DNA of 51,863 nt from Pseudobdellovibrionaceae bacterium (GCA_013359135.1 JABWCN010000031.1:1-51863), one strand, 5' to 3'. Shown: positions 8,160 to 18,057, counted from the stretch's first letter. The notes: generated from the letters alone by a model not told the origin. Made by a program: numbers and translations.

Positions 8160-9818
8160 ATGAATAAAAGCTCAAGGCTTGTTAAAGCACCAACGGGAAA
8201 AAACTTAGTTTGTAAGGGATGGCAGCAAGAGGCTGCCTACAGAATGATTCAAAATAATTTAGATCCCAGTGTGGCTGAGCACCCTGAACAGTTAATTGTT
8301 TATGGAGGGATTGGAAAAGCGGCTAGAAACTGGGAATCCTTTGATAAAATATTGTCTGCGCTTAAAGAGCTTGAGAATAATGAAACACTTTTAGTGCAAT
8401 CAGGAAAACCAATTGGCGTTGTAAAAACCCACGATGACGCGCCAAGGGTTTTATTGGCTAATTCCAACCTTGTTCCTAAGTGGGCGACATGGGAGCATTT
8501 TCATGAGCTCGATAAAAAAGGTCTGATGATGTTTGGACAAATGACCGCGGGAAGCTGGATTTACATTGGTACTCAAGGAATTATTCAAGGAACTTATGAA
8601 ACTTTTGTAGAAGCAGGACGACAGCATTTTGGCGGTGATCTTTCTGGAAAAGTGATTTTAACAGCTGGTCTTGGGGGAATGGGTGGGGCTCAACCATTAG
8701 CAGGTGTTTTTGCGGGTGCTATTGTTCTAGCTGTGGAAGTGGATCCTACACGCATCCAAAAAAGACTTGAAACTAAATATATCGATGAAGTTGCTGAGAA
8801 TCTAGAAGACGCATTGAAAAGAGTCAGAAAATATCAACAAACTAAAGAAGCCAAATCAATTGCTGTTTGTGGGAATATGGCGACGGTGATTCATCAATTG
8901 ATTGAACTGAATTTTATTCCTGATTTGTTAACTGATCAAACTTCGGCCCATGATCCCTTGGTAGGTTATATTCCTGAGGGACTGAATCTCATGGAAGCAG
9001 CTGAGCTCAGATCAAAAGATCAAAAAAACTATTTGGAAAGAGCCTATCAGAGTATGGCAAAGCATGTTTTAGGTATGTTGGAAATGAAAAAGAGGGGCGC
9101 TATTACATTTGATTATGGTAATAATTTAAGGGCCAGAGCTTTTGAAGCTGGAGTAAAAAATGCTTTTGATTTTCCTGGATTTGTTCCAGCCTATATAAGA
9201 CCTCTTTTTTGTAAAGGGAGTGGACCGTTTCGTTGGGTGGCTTTATCAGGAGATCCCAATGATATCAAAGTGACGGATGAGGCTCTTAAAAAACTATTCC
9301 CTCATAAAAAGCATTTATTAAAATGGTTGGAAATGGCAGAAGAAAGAATTGCTTTTCAAGGATTACCCGCGCGTATTTGTTGGCTTGAGTATGGTGAACG
9401 AGCTAAAGCTGGTTTGTTGTTTAATCAATTAGTGAAAGAAGGAAAAGTTTCAGCACCTTTAGTTATTGGTAGAGACCATTTAGATTGTGGAAGTGTGGCC
9501 TCACCAAACCGAGAAACCGAGGCTATGAAAGATGGGAGTGATGCGGTTTCCGATTGGCCCCTATTGAATGCTATGGGTAATGTTGCTTGTGGTTCTACCT
9601 GGGTGAGCTTACATCATGGTGGCGGTGTTGGTATGGGTTACAGTCAACACTCTGGACAGGTGATTGTCGCTGATGGGACTGAATCAGCAGCTAAAAGACT
9701 TGAAAGAGTTCTCACCTTTGATCCAGCCATGGGAATTTTTAGACATTTAGATGCGGGGTACGAAGAAGCTAAACAAGTAGCCATAGAACGTGGTGTTCAT
9801 AGTCTTTGGTTAAAATAA
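8160..9818 (+). CDS. hutU: Urocanate hydratase
   Basis: Urocanase converts urocanate to imidazolone propionate with tightly bound NAD+, the second step of histidine breakdown. The family is unmistakable: [14 protein letters not shown], a glycine-rich segment [13 protein letters not shown] near residue 175, [11 protein letters not shown] and [17 protein letters not shown], which carries the active-site cysteine region. At 552 residues it has the usual length. GGAGGGG precedes the ATG. It is on the same strand as hutH, one gene away, and the following small membrane-protein gene begins 26 bases after its stop. Confidence 0.97.
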   Translation: MNKSSRLVKAPTGKNLVCKGWQQEAAYRMIQNNLDPSVAEHPEQLIVYGGIGKAARNWESFDKILSALKELENNETLLVQSGKPIGVVKTHDDAPRVLLANSNLVPKWATWEHFHELDKKGLMMFGQMTAGSWIYIGTQGIIQGTYETFVEAGRQHFGGDLSGKVILTAGLGGMGGAQPLAGVFAGAIVLAVEVDPTRIQKRLETKYIDEVAENLEDALKRVRKYQQTKEAKSIAVCGNMATVIHQLIELNFIPDLLTDQTSAHDPLVGYIPEGLNLMEAAELRSKDQKNYLERAYQSMAKHVLGMLEMKKRGAITFDYGNNLRARAFEAGVKNAFDFPGFVPAYIRPLFCKGSGPFRWVALSGDPNDIKVTDEALKKLFPHKKHLLKWLEMAEERIAFQGLPARICWLEYGERAKAGLLFNQLVKEGKVSAPLVIGRDHLDCGSVASPNRETEAMKDGSDAVSDWPLLNAMGNVACGSTWVSLHHGGGVGMGYSQHSGQVIVADGTESAAKRLERVLTFDPAMGIFRHLDAGYEEAKQVAIERGVHSLWLK

Positions 9819-9844
9819 TAATATCAACAGCAAAGGATTTTCCC

Positions 9845-10369
9845 ATGGGTGAAAAAAAAGAGTTTCCATTAAAATATATCGTCATGGGATTTCCAATCCT
9901 ACTAAGTCTTTTTGCAGGAATTCCAGCTTTGATTGCTATAAGAACAAACGATGCTTCTTATCAAAAGTCGGCAAGAGTGGCAGAAGCAAAGGTACAGTTA
10001 AAAGAGATTGTAGATTTAGTTTTGCAACAGCCTGTTTTAAATGTCGATCTAGTGGCTTTGGGTTATCGTCCTGAAGGGAAATTAGCTAATGTCTATGGGC
10101 TCAATCCAAAATGTTTTCCTAAGTTTAAAAATACGCATTTGATTGAAGTTAGTAAATTGAAGCAACCATTGCCTTTGTTTAAATGGGAAAGTGCTGTTCA
10201 AAAAAATTTAAATTTTATTGAAGAAAAACTGCTAGCTCAACCTTGTAATCATGAGGGAAAAGTGTTGATTTATGCTTTCTATGTTGAAGAAAACGAACTT
10301 AAACCAACTGATTTAATGATCAAAGGTTGGAGCATGGATTTAGAACATAAAATGGAAGAGTTAAAATAA
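9845..10369 (+). CDS. Small membrane-anchored protein, pilin-like layout
   Basis: This 174-residue protein has one N-terminal membrane helix (YIVMGFPILLSLFAGIPALIA) after a short KKEFPLK stretch, then a soluble, presumably periplasmic part. The layout (short basic head, helix, ARVAEAKVQLKEI helix, then a small domain with LGYRPEG) recalls pilin-like proteins, but there is no recognisable prepilin cleavage site. The ATG at 9845 is chosen because AAAGGA precedes it; an upstream in-frame ATG at 9806 would overlap hutU and lacks a site. The family is not recognised and no function is proposed. Confidence 0.7.
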   Translation: MGEKKEFPLKYIVMGFPILLSLFAGIPALIAIRTNDASYQKSARVAEAKVQLKEIVDLVLQQPVLNVDLVALGYRPEGKLANVYGLNPKCFPKFKNTHLIEVSKLKQPLPLFKWESAVQKNLNFIEEKLLAQPCNHEGKVLIYAFYVEENELKPTDLMIKGWSMDLEHKMEELK

Positions 10370-10396
10370 GCAACTGCACCTTAAGGAGAGTTCATT

Positions 10397-11998
10397 ATGA
10401 AGTGGGTGATGAAAATCTATAATCTACTTGAAAAAGGTATAGTGATATTAAGTTTTCTATTTTTGACGGCTTGTGTGCACCAATTTTTTGTGATGGATCG
10501 AGACAGGTTGCCAGCGAGCAGTGACAAGTCACAAAATGATTTTATCTTTATCGAAGATTCAATGACTCCTGACCTGAAGTCTTTAGAGGATATTCTCCGC
10601 TCTAGAATTATTCCTTTGGACCGAGATATGATTACATTCAACTATCAGTCAGGAGAGTCCTTTACTCCTCAATCACTCAGCGAAGTTAAGATGCGTTTGA
10701 CAAATGGCTGGGCAGAAAGATACTTCAATCCGCGAGCTATTGAAGTTGACATGGGCCCCGGTCAATACGTTGCTATGGACCCGTTTAGCTCACGGTGGTA
10801 TGGGCGTGAAAAACCTCAGCTATACGTTATCACAATCGCTAAGGGCACGCTTATTTTAGATGTGACGAGAGATTATAAGGAAACAGAGAGAGCCACCTTA
10901 GAAATGATGTACAAAAAATTAAACTGTGCAAAGCCTCCCGAAGAAGGTGGGGTAATATCTACTAGTCGAAGTCTCCCTATGGATTTCAACGATATGATTG
11001 GTCGACTCCGAACGAGCGCTTCAGAGAATTGTAGGAGATTAATCATTCGTGCGGCTCAGGATCTGGGAATTCAAGCAATTCTATATGGTTTAGAAAGTGT
11101 AGGTACACTAGCTGAATGTCGTAGGTCTCGTAACCAAGCTATTGATCTGATCCGTCATGAAGCAATTCGTATTGAAGATATTGCCTACTATGATGAGAAA
11201 GTGAAATTCGAAGGTAAACCGCTCGCTGACAAAATCGCACGCCTTTATAGGGAGTCAACTCTGGATCCTGAATTTCGGAAGAAATATAAACCAAGATCAA
11301 TCAAAATTCTCGGTAGTCTCGACGGATACACATTGGATGATTCGATATACGCATCGTGGAAGCGCAGTTACATCTATCGCTGCGGTCCTCAGTGGTTTTC
11401 AGAGAATAAAGACGAATTTATTGATTTAATTGAATTTGTTAGCTCGGCGTACAGCGATCTCAATATTCTTGAGAATTTGGCAGCGGTCAACGATGCTTTT
11501 GTAAAACGGTTTTCTGGCTCAGTTTCAGGACGTAGACTAGATTTCGAACCGTCGCGCATGAATGAAATCGAAAAATTGCAATTTACTGCAGATAGTAATA
11601 TTACCGGGTTAGATTTCACAGAATGGAAGAAGAGGGTGGATTTGCCAGACGATTCAGTGCGCGATTTGGTAACTTATGTAAAGCAAATTAAAATTCCATT
11701 AAATAGCGATCGACGTGGAGTCATTGCCAATTTTTATCTTCATTCTGATATGAAATTGTCTCGATCACGTCTTAATTCCTGGATCTTTGCCATGAATGGT
11801 ATTCCATTTTTAAATGGTCCATTACCTCAGAAGTCAGATTCTAAAAATAAAATCGATCGGCTCGTGCAAGCCAACCGCGATATTTACAAACGGCTTTTAA
11901 ATCGGTGTTTAGCTATATACTCTGATCTGCGACTGAGTGATTTAGAAATTCAAGAAGGTCCATGTGGTATTCGACCCCGTTACACGGAAGTTCATTAG
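10397..11998 (+). CDS. Lipoprotein of unknown family, atypical base composition
   Basis: This 533-residue protein starts with a lipoprotein signal ending LTAC (Cys26) after an AAGGAG site. Around residues 120-155 the pattern GPGQYVAMDPFSSRWYG followed by LYVITIAKG loosely resembles the strand-loop region of ADP-ribosyltransferase-like folds; I would not assign activity from this. The remainder is mostly helical, with SRNQAIDLIRHEAIRIE and similar segments. The gene is richer in G+C than its neighbours (32 of 60 bases in 10741-10800) and uses CGN arginine codons often, where adjoining genes prefer AGA. That suggests acquisition from another genome. It is convergent with the next gene, 11 bases apart. 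Confidence 0.75.
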   Translation: MKWVMKIYNLLEKGIVILSFLFLTACVHQFFVMDRDRLPASSDKSQNDFIFIEDSMTPDLKSLEDILRSRIIPLDRDMITFNYQSGESFTPQSLSEVKMRLTNGWAERYFNPRAIEVDMGPGQYVAMDPFSSRWYGREKPQLYVITIAKGTLILDVTRDYKETERATLEMMYKKLNCAKPPEEGGVISTSRSLPMDFNDMIGRLRTSASENCRRLIIRAAQDLGIQAILYGLESVGTLAECRRSRNQAIDLIRHEAIRIEDIAYYDEKVKFEGKPLADKIARLYRESTLDPEFRKKYKPRSIKILGSLDGYTLDDSIYASWKRSYIYRCGPQWFSENKDEFIDLIEFVSSAYSDLNILENLAAVNDAFVKRFSGSVSGRRLDFEPSRMNEIEKLQFTADSNITGLDFTEWKKRVDLPDDSVRDLVTYVKQIKIPLNSDRRGVIANFYLHSDMKLSRSRLNSWIFAMNGIPFLNGPLPQKSDSKNKIDRLVQANRDIYKRLLNRCLAIYSDLRLSDLEIQEGPCGIRPRYTEVH

Positions 11999-12009
11999 AC
12001 CAACCAAGA

Positions 12010-12825
12010 TTAAAAGTAAAATTGAATTCCTGTTTTGATGCCATTGATTTTGGTTTCCGAAGGCAGTAAGGGGGAAGCTAAAGACGTAGAATCTACGGTT
12101 TGAGTATCGCTATACCATTCACCAAAGACACGGAGTATTTTAAAGTCAATAAAGATAGAATAAGAAACCAGTTTTCCTGTGACTTTGCCAAGAGTCTGAT
12201 CTTCATAGGGTTGATAGGCCCTGTAAAAAGAATTCACTCCAAAGTAGGGTGTTAAATAAATTTGTAGTGAGATCTGTCCAAGGGTGTTGCGGATGAGAAA
12301 ACTCTGAGTGTCAGTTGTTATTTTTCTGGTTCGTTGTCCTAAATGAATTTGTAAGGAGGTGTTTTGAATGGAGTTTCCCAGGAGTCTGAGGTTTAGTAAA
12401 CCACTTAAGTCATAAGAATTTTCAGGAGTTTTGTTGTCGTACTCAATGCCGATGCCGAAGTTTTTTGCATAAGCCAAACTTTGAAAACTGTAAATGGTTT
12501 GCTTTTGTAAAGGTGTTTCTGTCGCTATTTTTTCATAATTATTATTAGCAGCTCCAAGCATAAACTCGTAAGGAGATGGCGAGTTCATTGCTAACCACAT
12601 ATCCATAAGTTTACTTTTTTCTTTTTGAGCAAGCCACTCTGATAGGGTCCAGCGGCTGGCAGCTCTTTTTTGTGCCTTTTCTAAAAAGTTTGAATTTGAA
12701 GAAGAGGAAGACGCTTGGTTCGATCCTGCCAAGCTATTCACCCCTAAGAGGTGAAATAAACTTAGGAGTCCAATCCAAAGGTTGAGGCTTAAATGAGTTT
12801 TTATTTTAACTTTTTCTAGCAACAT
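12010..12825 (-). CDS. Putative outer-membrane beta-barrel protein
   Basis: This secreted protein of about 271 residues has a signal region (LSLNLWIGLLSLFHLLGVNS), a serine-rich linker (SSSSSNSN) and then alternating polar and hydrophobic stretches such as NSYDLSGLLNLRLLG and TSLQIHLGQRTR. It ends in IQFYF, a typical C-terminal signature for barrel insertion with a final phenylalanine. The function is unknown. An ATG at 12825 is preferred to the ATG at 12882 because the signal peptide then lies near the N-terminus. Neither start has a strong ribosome site; a TGTTACAAT stretch just upstream could be an extended -10, which would make the transcript nearly leaderless. Confidence 0.65.
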   Translation of the reverse strand: MLLEKVKIKTHLSLNLWIGLLSLFHLLGVNSLAGSNQASSSSSNSNFLEKAQKRAASRWTLSEWLAQKEKSKLMDMWLAMNSPSPYEFMLGAANNNYEKIATETPLQKQTIYSFQSLAYAKNFGIGIEYDNKTPENSYDLSGLLNLRLLGNSIQNTSLQIHLGQRTRKITTDTQSFLIRNTLGQISLQIYLTPYFGVNSFYRAYQPYEDQTLGKVTGKLVSYSIFIDFKILRVFGEWYSDTQTVDSTSLASPLLPSETKINGIKTGIQFYF

Positions 12826-12942
12826 AGAACCATTGTAACAGATGAGTCTGATCTCTTTGAAATATTTAATCGAATTTTTCAATCGACTGAGACTGAATGT
12901 TGCCTCTACGCATCACTTCCTATTAAAAAAAACATTCCTATA

Positions 12943-12972
12943 TTGCTTATAAGCCTCGATCTGAATCATAAT
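12943..12972 (+). promoter_or_regulatory. Possible promoter of lgt
   Basis: TTGCTT (12943-12948) and CATAAT (12967-12972) are separated by 18 bases and lie 46 bases before the lgt start. The -10 matches five of six consensus bases. This is a prediction from sequence only. Confidence 0.35.
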
Positions 12973-13018
12973 GAGAAAAATTTAAGTTTCATTTTATTTA
13001 CTATTCAGGAGATAACCT

Positions 13019-14095
13019 TTGGATTCTTTAAAATACTATGTTCATGATTTAAGTCCTTTCGCTATTCACTTTACTGGAAACTTGGGAATCAGATGGTACG
13101 GACTTAGTTACATGATAGGATTTATTGCTTCCTATTTTTTAATTAAATGGTTGGCTGAAAAACAAAAGTTAGGTTTGTCAGGTGAGATGGTCAGTGATTT
13201 TGTAACTTATTGTGCTGTTGGTACTATGCTTGGTGGGCGTCTTGGGTATTGTTTGTTTTATTCGCCAGATTTATTTTTAAAGTTTAAACCTGATTTTCCT
13301 TTCTGGGGAGTTTTTGCTGTGAATGAAGGAGGAATGGCCTCCCATGGCGGAATGATTGGAGTGGTGTTAGCTTGTTTTGTGTTTGCACACAGAAAAGGTT
13401 TAAGTACTCTTTATTTATTAGATTTAGTTTGTTTGTGTGGGCCTGTAGGTATCTTCTTTGGAAGAATTGCTAATTTTATTAATGGCGAGTTAGTAGGTAG
13501 ACCAATTCAATCGGCAGTGTCTTGGGCTGTAAAATTTCCAGCAGACATGTTAGGTTGGTCCTACGGTGATCAAGATAAATTTCAAGCTTTGACTGAAGCT
13601 TATGTGAAATTAGGTGGTAGTAAGGATCAATGGTTAAGTTGGATAGATAAGATGAAAGTGGAAAGCACAGCTAGGGACTCAATCAACCACTTCTTGTATC
13701 AAGCTATTGAGGCTATTCAAGGGGGTAATAAAGAGGTCGCTGCTATAGTAGAACCTTTATTAGCTCCAAGACATCCTTCGCAATTGTATGCAGCTCTTTT
13801 AGAAGGACTATTTTTATTTGTAGTATTATTTTTATTTTGGAGAACACCCAAAAAATTTGGAACTGTAGCGGCCATGTTTGGAATGATGTATTCTATTGTC
13901 AGAGTTGTCGATGAGTTTTTTAGAATGCCAGATGCTCATATTGGATATCAATTGTTTGATTTAACCAGAGGCCAGTGGCTGAGTATTGCAATGGCTGTCA
14001 TTGCTCTGGCTTTAGGAATTGTTTGGCAGAGAACAGGAACCATGATGAGTCCTGGTTGGGGCAAAGTTCAATCCCTAAAGCTCAGCAGAAAGTAG
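13019..14095 (+). CDS. lgt: Prolipoprotein diacylglyceryl transferase
   Basis: Lgt moves diacylglycerol from phosphatidylglycerol onto the lipobox cysteine of prelipoproteins in the inner membrane. The signature GRIANFINGELVGR lies at about residues 148-161, and HGGMIG and RHPSQLYAALLEG are also present. At 358 residues it is longer than the usual 260-290. The excess is a largely polar segment of about 70 residues between KFPADM and PRHPSQ, where ordinary Lgt proteins have a short loop. The start is TTG, with GGAG seven bases upstream; no ATG lies nearby in frame. Enzyme identity is certain; the role of the insertion is unknown. Confidence 0.96.
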   Translation: MDSLKYYVHDLSPFAIHFTGNLGIRWYGLSYMIGFIASYFLIKWLAEKQKLGLSGEMVSDFVTYCAVGTMLGGRLGYCLFYSPDLFLKFKPDFPFWGVFAVNEGGMASHGGMIGVVLACFVFAHRKGLSTLYLLDLVCLCGPVGIFFGRIANFINGELVGRPIQSAVSWAVKFPADMLGWSYGDQDKFQALTEAYVKLGGSKDQWLSWIDKMKVESTARDSINHFLYQAIEAIQGGNKEVAAIVEPLLAPRHPSQLYAALLEGLFLFVVLFLFWRTPKKFGTVAAMFGMMYSIVRVVDEFFRMPDAHIGYQLFDLTRGQWLSIAMAVIALALGIVWQRTGTMMSPGWGKVQSLKLSRK

Positions 14096-14105
14096 CTTCT
14101 AAAAA

Positions 14106-16130
14106 CTACCAAATGGAAATACGGTCCGAATCAGAAAGAGTCATTGCCTGACCTGCTTTGCAAGAAAAGGCTTCCTGGAATCCAGGTTGGTGCTTAACCT
14201 GTTCATTGATTCTAGCCCAACCTAAAGCATGTGGATCTGTTTTTAATTTTTTCTCGATAACACCTGGTCTTGCAACTTCACACCAAGTTCTTGCATAGGC
14301 GATAAAGAATTTTTGTTTCTCTTCTTTATTTCCTTGTTTGTCTCCGAAAGCTGCTTGGTAAGCAAAACTTAAACCCACAAGATCGGCCACATTTTCACCA
14401 AGAGTCAGTTTGCCATTGTGACCAATTTTTTCAAACTGATTGACCATTCTTTCACCACGCTTTTGAAACTCAGCAAGATCTTTCATGCTCATCCACTGAT
14501 TTAGTTTTCCTTTTTCATCAAATTTAGAACCTTGATCATCAATACCATGACCAAGTTCATGGCCCATAACTGCACCCACAGCTCCTAGGTTTTCATAAAG
14601 ACTTCCATTGGCATCGAAAAAAGGAAACTGTAGAATTCCCATGGGCATAACAAATTTATTTTCAGTTGGGGAATAGTAAGCATTGATAGTTAAAGGTCCC
14701 ATAGCCCAGGCATCTTTATTAACAGGTTCTCCCATTTCTTTGAGAACTTTTTGTAACTGAGCTACGCGTAGAAGGCGGGTGTTTTCGATAGGATTTTTTG
14801 CAGAGTATTTTTGAATAGGATTGAAATTCCATTCTTTATCATTGGTTGGAGCGATAATTTGTAGACGACAATCTTTGATTTTGGCCTGGGCTGTTTTTTT
14901 GGAATCTTTTGAAAGCCATTTGTTTTTATCAATTCCATTCAAGATCGAACTTCTAATTTTTTCAGAAATTTCAACCATTTTATCTTTGGGGAAATTGGGA
15001 AATAATCTGTCCATTAATACTTCATCAACTTCTTTTTCAAACTCTGCCATCATACGTAAGGTACAGCGTTCTTGTCTGACAGGTCTGATTTCTGGTCCAC
15101 CAAGAAATTTTTTATTAAAAGCAAACTTCTTTTTAAAGTACTCAGGGTAGCCATCATCCATTAAACCGCTGGCTGATTTGTACAGATAGATGTCTTTTAA
15201 AGTAGCTAAATTTTCAGCAATTAAACTATCATTAAGGAAAGTTAAGGCTTCAGGGATATTCACTCTGACGTTCACATCTTTTGGAATCAATTCAAAAAGT
15301 TCTTTGATTTTTAAACGAGGGAAGTCAGTGATGACTTTAGTTTGAGGTAGATCTCTTTTTTCACTCCAGCGTTGTCTTCTTTCAGCGGCCTTGGGATATT
15401 TGGCCACAAACTGAGTTTCAAATAGATACATTTTATCAACTTTTTCAGCTAGTTCTTTTTCTGTCATCTTTGGAAAAATGGTTTTAAAAAAAGCTTGCAA
15501 CAGAGCCTTAAAATCTTTAACTAACTCTGGTTTTTCATAATAGGAATGATCTGGTAAATTCATGAAACTATTAGCTATATAAGCATCGTACTTATCGGGG
15601 TTATCGGCATTGGCAGAGCTATCCAAGATCAGTAAAGAGTACTTACCTTTTTTCAGATTTTCTCTATCAAGTTGAATTAATTTATCGATAGAGTCTATTT
15701 TCTCTAATTCTTGAATGATTTCTTTAACTACTTTCTTTTCTTCACTTTTATTTGCGTTTTCGTCCATACAAGCTAAATAAAAATCTTTAAGTTGTTGTCC
15801 TCTAGGGTTCAAAGATTTTTCTTTAGCAATATTTTTAAAAAAACTTTTTTTCTTTTCTAAAATACGTTCAAACGAGTCATTAAAAGCGAAAGTGTGACTA
15901 CTACGATCAGGGCGTAGGGTAAATGATGATTCCACCTTAGAGCACACGTACTTATGAAAATCCTCACAAGGAGAAAGTTCAGGACTGATGGGAAAATCCC
16001 TACGTTCAGGAATTTCACTTGAGGCCGCAGTGGCTGTTGCCATTTTAGAAGTATTCGTTGTTTTTGCTTGTAGAATTGATAGGCAAGATATACTTAATAG
16101 AGTCATTCGACTAAGTAGTTTTATTGACAT
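14106..16130 (-). CDS. M13 family zinc metallopeptidase (neprilysin/PepO-like)
   Basis: This is a secreted endopeptidase of the neprilysin family. After a signal peptide there is the M13 N-terminal helical domain, beginning near SPELSPCEDFHKYVC. The C-terminal catalytic domain has VMGHELGHGIDD (HELGH at 524-528) and GENVADLVG with Glu579 as third zinc ligand and Asp583. The NAYYSPTENKFVMPMGIL substrate-strand region and a final tryptophan are family features. Length is normal at 675 residues. AAGGA is six bases before the chosen ATG and overlaps the ATG six bases upstream. It probably cleaves oligopeptides in the periplasm or outside the cell. Confidence 0.93.
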   Translation of the reverse strand: MSIKLLSRMTLLSISCLSILQAKTTNTSKMATATAASSEIPERRDFPISPELSPCEDFHKYVCSKVESSFTLRPDRSSHTFAFNDSFERILEKKKSFFKNIAKEKSLNPRGQQLKDFYLACMDENANKSEEKKVVKEIIQELEKIDSIDKLIQLDRENLKKGKYSLLILDSSANADNPDKYDAYIANSFMNLPDHSYYEKPELVKDFKALLQAFFKTIFPKMTEKELAEKVDKMYLFETQFVAKYPKAAERRQRWSEKRDLPQTKVITDFPRLKIKELFELIPKDVNVRVNIPEALTFLNDSLIAENLATLKDIYLYKSASGLMDDGYPEYFKKKFAFNKKFLGGPEIRPVRQERCTLRMMAEFEKEVDEVLMDRLFPNFPKDKMVEISEKIRSSILNGIDKNKWLSKDSKKTAQAKIKDCRLQIIAPTNDKEWNFNPIQKYSAKNPIENTRLLRVAQLQKVLKEMGEPVNKDAWAMGPLTINAYYSPTENKFVMPMGILQFPFFDANGSLYENLGAVGAVMGHELGHGIDDQGSKFDEKGKLNQWMSMKDLAEFQKRGERMVNQFEKIGHNGKLTLGENVADLVGLSFAYQAAFGDKQGNKEEKQKFFIAYARTWCEVARPGVIEKKLKTDPHALGWARINEQVKHQPGFQEAFSCKAGQAMTLSDSDRISIW

Positions 16131-16162
16131 AGACATCCTTGTTGTTTCGGTTGCAAAATTCG

Positions 16163-16187
16163 GGGCATGTTAAAAGAAGACATGCCC
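16163..16187. repeat. 8-bp perfect inverted repeat upstream of the M13 peptidase gene
   Basis: GGGCATGT (16163-16170) and ACATGCCC (16180-16187) pair perfectly around a nine-base spacer, 33 bases before the peptidase start and beyond the hisS stop. A short TTTT follows on the minus strand after four bases. It could be an operator for the peptidase gene or part of the hisS terminator. Confidence 0.5.
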
Positions 16188-16212
16188 TAATAATGTTAAT
16201 GAATGTTTTATT

Positions 16213-16234
16213 AAAAACTAGTCTAGAAATAGAC
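16213..16234 (-). terminator. Possible terminator after hisS
   Basis: Read on the minus strand, GTCTA-TTTC-TAGAC is followed by TAGTTTTTA, 16 bases past the hisS stop. The five-pair stem is short for an intrinsic terminator, so efficiency is doubtful. Confidence 0.4.
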
Positions 16235-16249
16235 CATGTCTTAAGCACA

Positions 16250-17512
16250 TTATGTCTTTAAAATCTCACTGAGTGATTTTAGTGAACTAGGTATGGTTTT
16301 TTGCTCCCCAGTTTTTAAATTTTTTATGACCAAAGTAGAGTTAGTTACCTCTTGTTCACCTAGAATAATAGCAAATTGAGAGTTTTTGTTAGAAGCTTTT
16401 TTCATTTTTTTTCCAACATTCCCACCATAGATAATTTCAGTGGTTAGTGGCAAAGATAGCATCTCTTTGGGGGCTTGTCTCAAATCACTAGCTAGCTTTA
16501 GTACAGCAAGTTCACCTAACTCATCGGCTGCAATTAAAGAAATGTGCTGTGCATTTTGAGTCAGCAAATTTTTATCGGCAAGTTCAATAAGTCTTTCTAC
16601 TCCAGCCGCCCATCCGACACCAGGAGTTTTTGGTCCTCCCATCATTTCAATCAAGCCATCGTATCGTCCTCCCGCAAGAACGGTCCCTTGGGCTCCAAGT
16701 TCGCTGGTGATGAACTCAAAAACAGTATGGCAATAATAGTCTAGACCGCGAACTAATTTATCATCAAGGTGGTAATTAAAGCCTAATTTATTTAAAAAGT
16801 GGATCACGGAATCAAAATATTTTTTTGAAGAGTCATTTAAGGAATCAATAAGTTTAGGAGCCGAGAGGTTAATCTCAATGTCTTTTTGGTCTTTGCTATC
16901 TAAAATACGTAGTGGATTTTTTTCCAGACGAATTTTAGAGTCAGGGGATAAGTCCTGTGAAAATTTTTGATAATAATTAACAAGTTTTTCTTTGTACAGA
17001 GCCCGTGACTCTATATCGCCTAGAGTGTTGATATGAAGTTGACATTTACTTTCAATACCAATGGTTTTTAGTAACTCACGACCTAGCATTAAGCATTCGA
17101 TATCTACGCTGGGGTTATCAAGTCCTAGAACTTCCACACCAATTTGGTGAAACTGTCTTAGACGCCCTTTTTGAGGTCGTTCATAGCGAAACATGGGGCC
17201 ACAGTAATAGAGTTTCAGCGGAATCTTTTGAGCAAGGCCCTCAGAAATAAAACAGCGCGCAATACCAGCCGTGCCCTCAGGTCTCAGAGTGAGGGAATCA
17301 TTAGAACGATCATTAAAGGTGTAGGTTTCTTTACTGACAACATCAGAGCTCTCGCCAAGAGTGCGGTGAAAGACATCGGAATGTTCAAAAATAGGTGTTT
17401 TGATCTCGCCAAATCCATAGGATTTAGCTTTCTTAAAGAACTGAGCTTCCATAGACCTAAAATACGAACTTTCTAACTCAAGCCAATCTTGTGTGCCTCT
17501 AACTTTTTGCAT
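16250..17512 (-). CDS. hisS: Histidyl-tRNA synthetase
   Basis: This class II synthetase charges tRNA-His. Motif 2 ([20 protein letters not shown]), the histidine-binding [14 protein letters not shown] segment and the GGRYDGL segment are clear, and a C-terminal anticodon-binding domain follows. About 420 residues is normal. The ATG giving [10 protein letters not shown] is chosen, since AAGGA lies eight bases upstream and homologues start there; 15 extra residues from an upstream in-frame codon are unlikely. It diverges from the DUF3299 gene with 51 bases between. The first steps of histidine catabolism are also in this window, but I see no regulatory link. Confidence 0.96.
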   Translation of the reverse strand: MQKVRGTQDWLELESSYFRSMEAQFFKKAKSYGFGEIKTPIFEHSDVFHRTLGESSDVVSKETYTFNDRSNDSLTLRPEGTAGIARCFISEGLAQKIPLKLYYCGPMFRYERPQKGRLRQFHQIGVEVLGLDNPSVDIECLMLGRELLKTIGIESKCQLHINTLGDIESRALYKEKLVNYYQKFSQDLSPDSKIRLEKNPLRILDSKDQKDIEINLSAPKLIDSLNDSSKKYFDSVIHFLNKLGFNYHLDDKLVRGLDYYCHTVFEFITSELGAQGTVLAGGRYDGLIEMMGGPKTPGVGWAAGVERLIELADKNLLTQNAQHISLIAADELGELAVLKLASDLRQAPKEMLSLPLTTEIIYGGNVGKKMKKASNKNSQFAIILGEQEVTNSTLVIKNLKTGEQKTIPSSLKSLSEILKT

Positions 17513-17563
17513 TGGATAATCCTTATTGCTACCTTCAGATATTTCCATTAATATCAATCAAAC

Positions 17564-18034
17564 ATGATGAAGTCGATATTTAATAAATGGTTTTTTATTG
17601 CTGGATGTCTTTTTGCTGTGGTGTTGGCAGTAGTTCTGTACTTCAATGCCTTTAAAGTGAGTTCTTTAGGAAGTGGAGTCGAAGTGGATTGGAAGCTTCT
17701 TGGGGAGATGGACTACATTACAGGAAAAGCTCCCCATGAATTACAGAAGTTGAATCACCAAGCCATTAAAGTTCCAGGTTTTATGGTCCCACTAGAAGAC
17801 AATATGAATGAAGTGAGTGAGTTTTTACTGGTGCCTACACCTCAAGCGTGTATTCATGTACCAGCTCCTCCACCAAATCAAATGGTCTATGTAAAAATGA
17901 AAAATACAAGCAAGGCACAGGTGCCTATGGGGCCTATCTGGGTTCATGGCGAGTTAAATATAGTGACCAAAAAATCAATGTATGGCGATGCTAGTTTTGA
18001 AATCATTGGTGAAATGGTAGAACCTTATAAATAA
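17564..18034 (+). CDS. DUF3299 membrane-anchored protein
   Basis: This 156-residue protein has an N-terminal membrane helix (WFFIAGCLFAVVLAVVLYF) and a periplasmic DUF3299 domain: VDWKLLGEMDY, VPGFMVPLEDN, EFLLVPTPQACIHVPAPPPNQMVYV and PIWVHGELNI. Proteins of this family are small periplasmic proteins often found near permeases or metal-related genes; their function is not established. The conserved CIHVPAPPPNQ loop with its cysteine and histidine could bind a metal, which is an inference. There is no clear ribosome site before ATGATG, so the first or second ATG may be used. It converges with the cyclase gene 23 bases later. Confidence 0.85.
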   Translation: MMKSIFNKWFFIAGCLFAVVLAVVLYFNAFKVSSLGSGVEVDWKLLGEMDYITGKAPHELQKLNHQAIKVPGFMVPLEDNMNEVSEFLLVPTPQACIHVPAPPPNQMVYVKMKNTSKAQVPMGPIWVHGELNIVTKKSMYGDASFEIIGEMVEPYK

Positions 18035-18037
18035 GTA

Positions 18038-18056
18038 TAGGGAGAGTGTCGCCCTA
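18038..18056. terminator. Weak hairpin between convergent genes
   Basis: TAGGG (18038-18042) pairs with CCCTA (18052-18056) over nine bases, in the 23-base gap between convergent genes. There is no T-run on either side. It may act as a weak bidirectional terminator. Confidence 0.25.
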
Positions 18057-18057
18057 G

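Noticed and set aside
15988-16173. A plus-strand frame opposite the M13 signal peptide.
   Set aside because: It is antisense to a well-supported start region and has no start signals.
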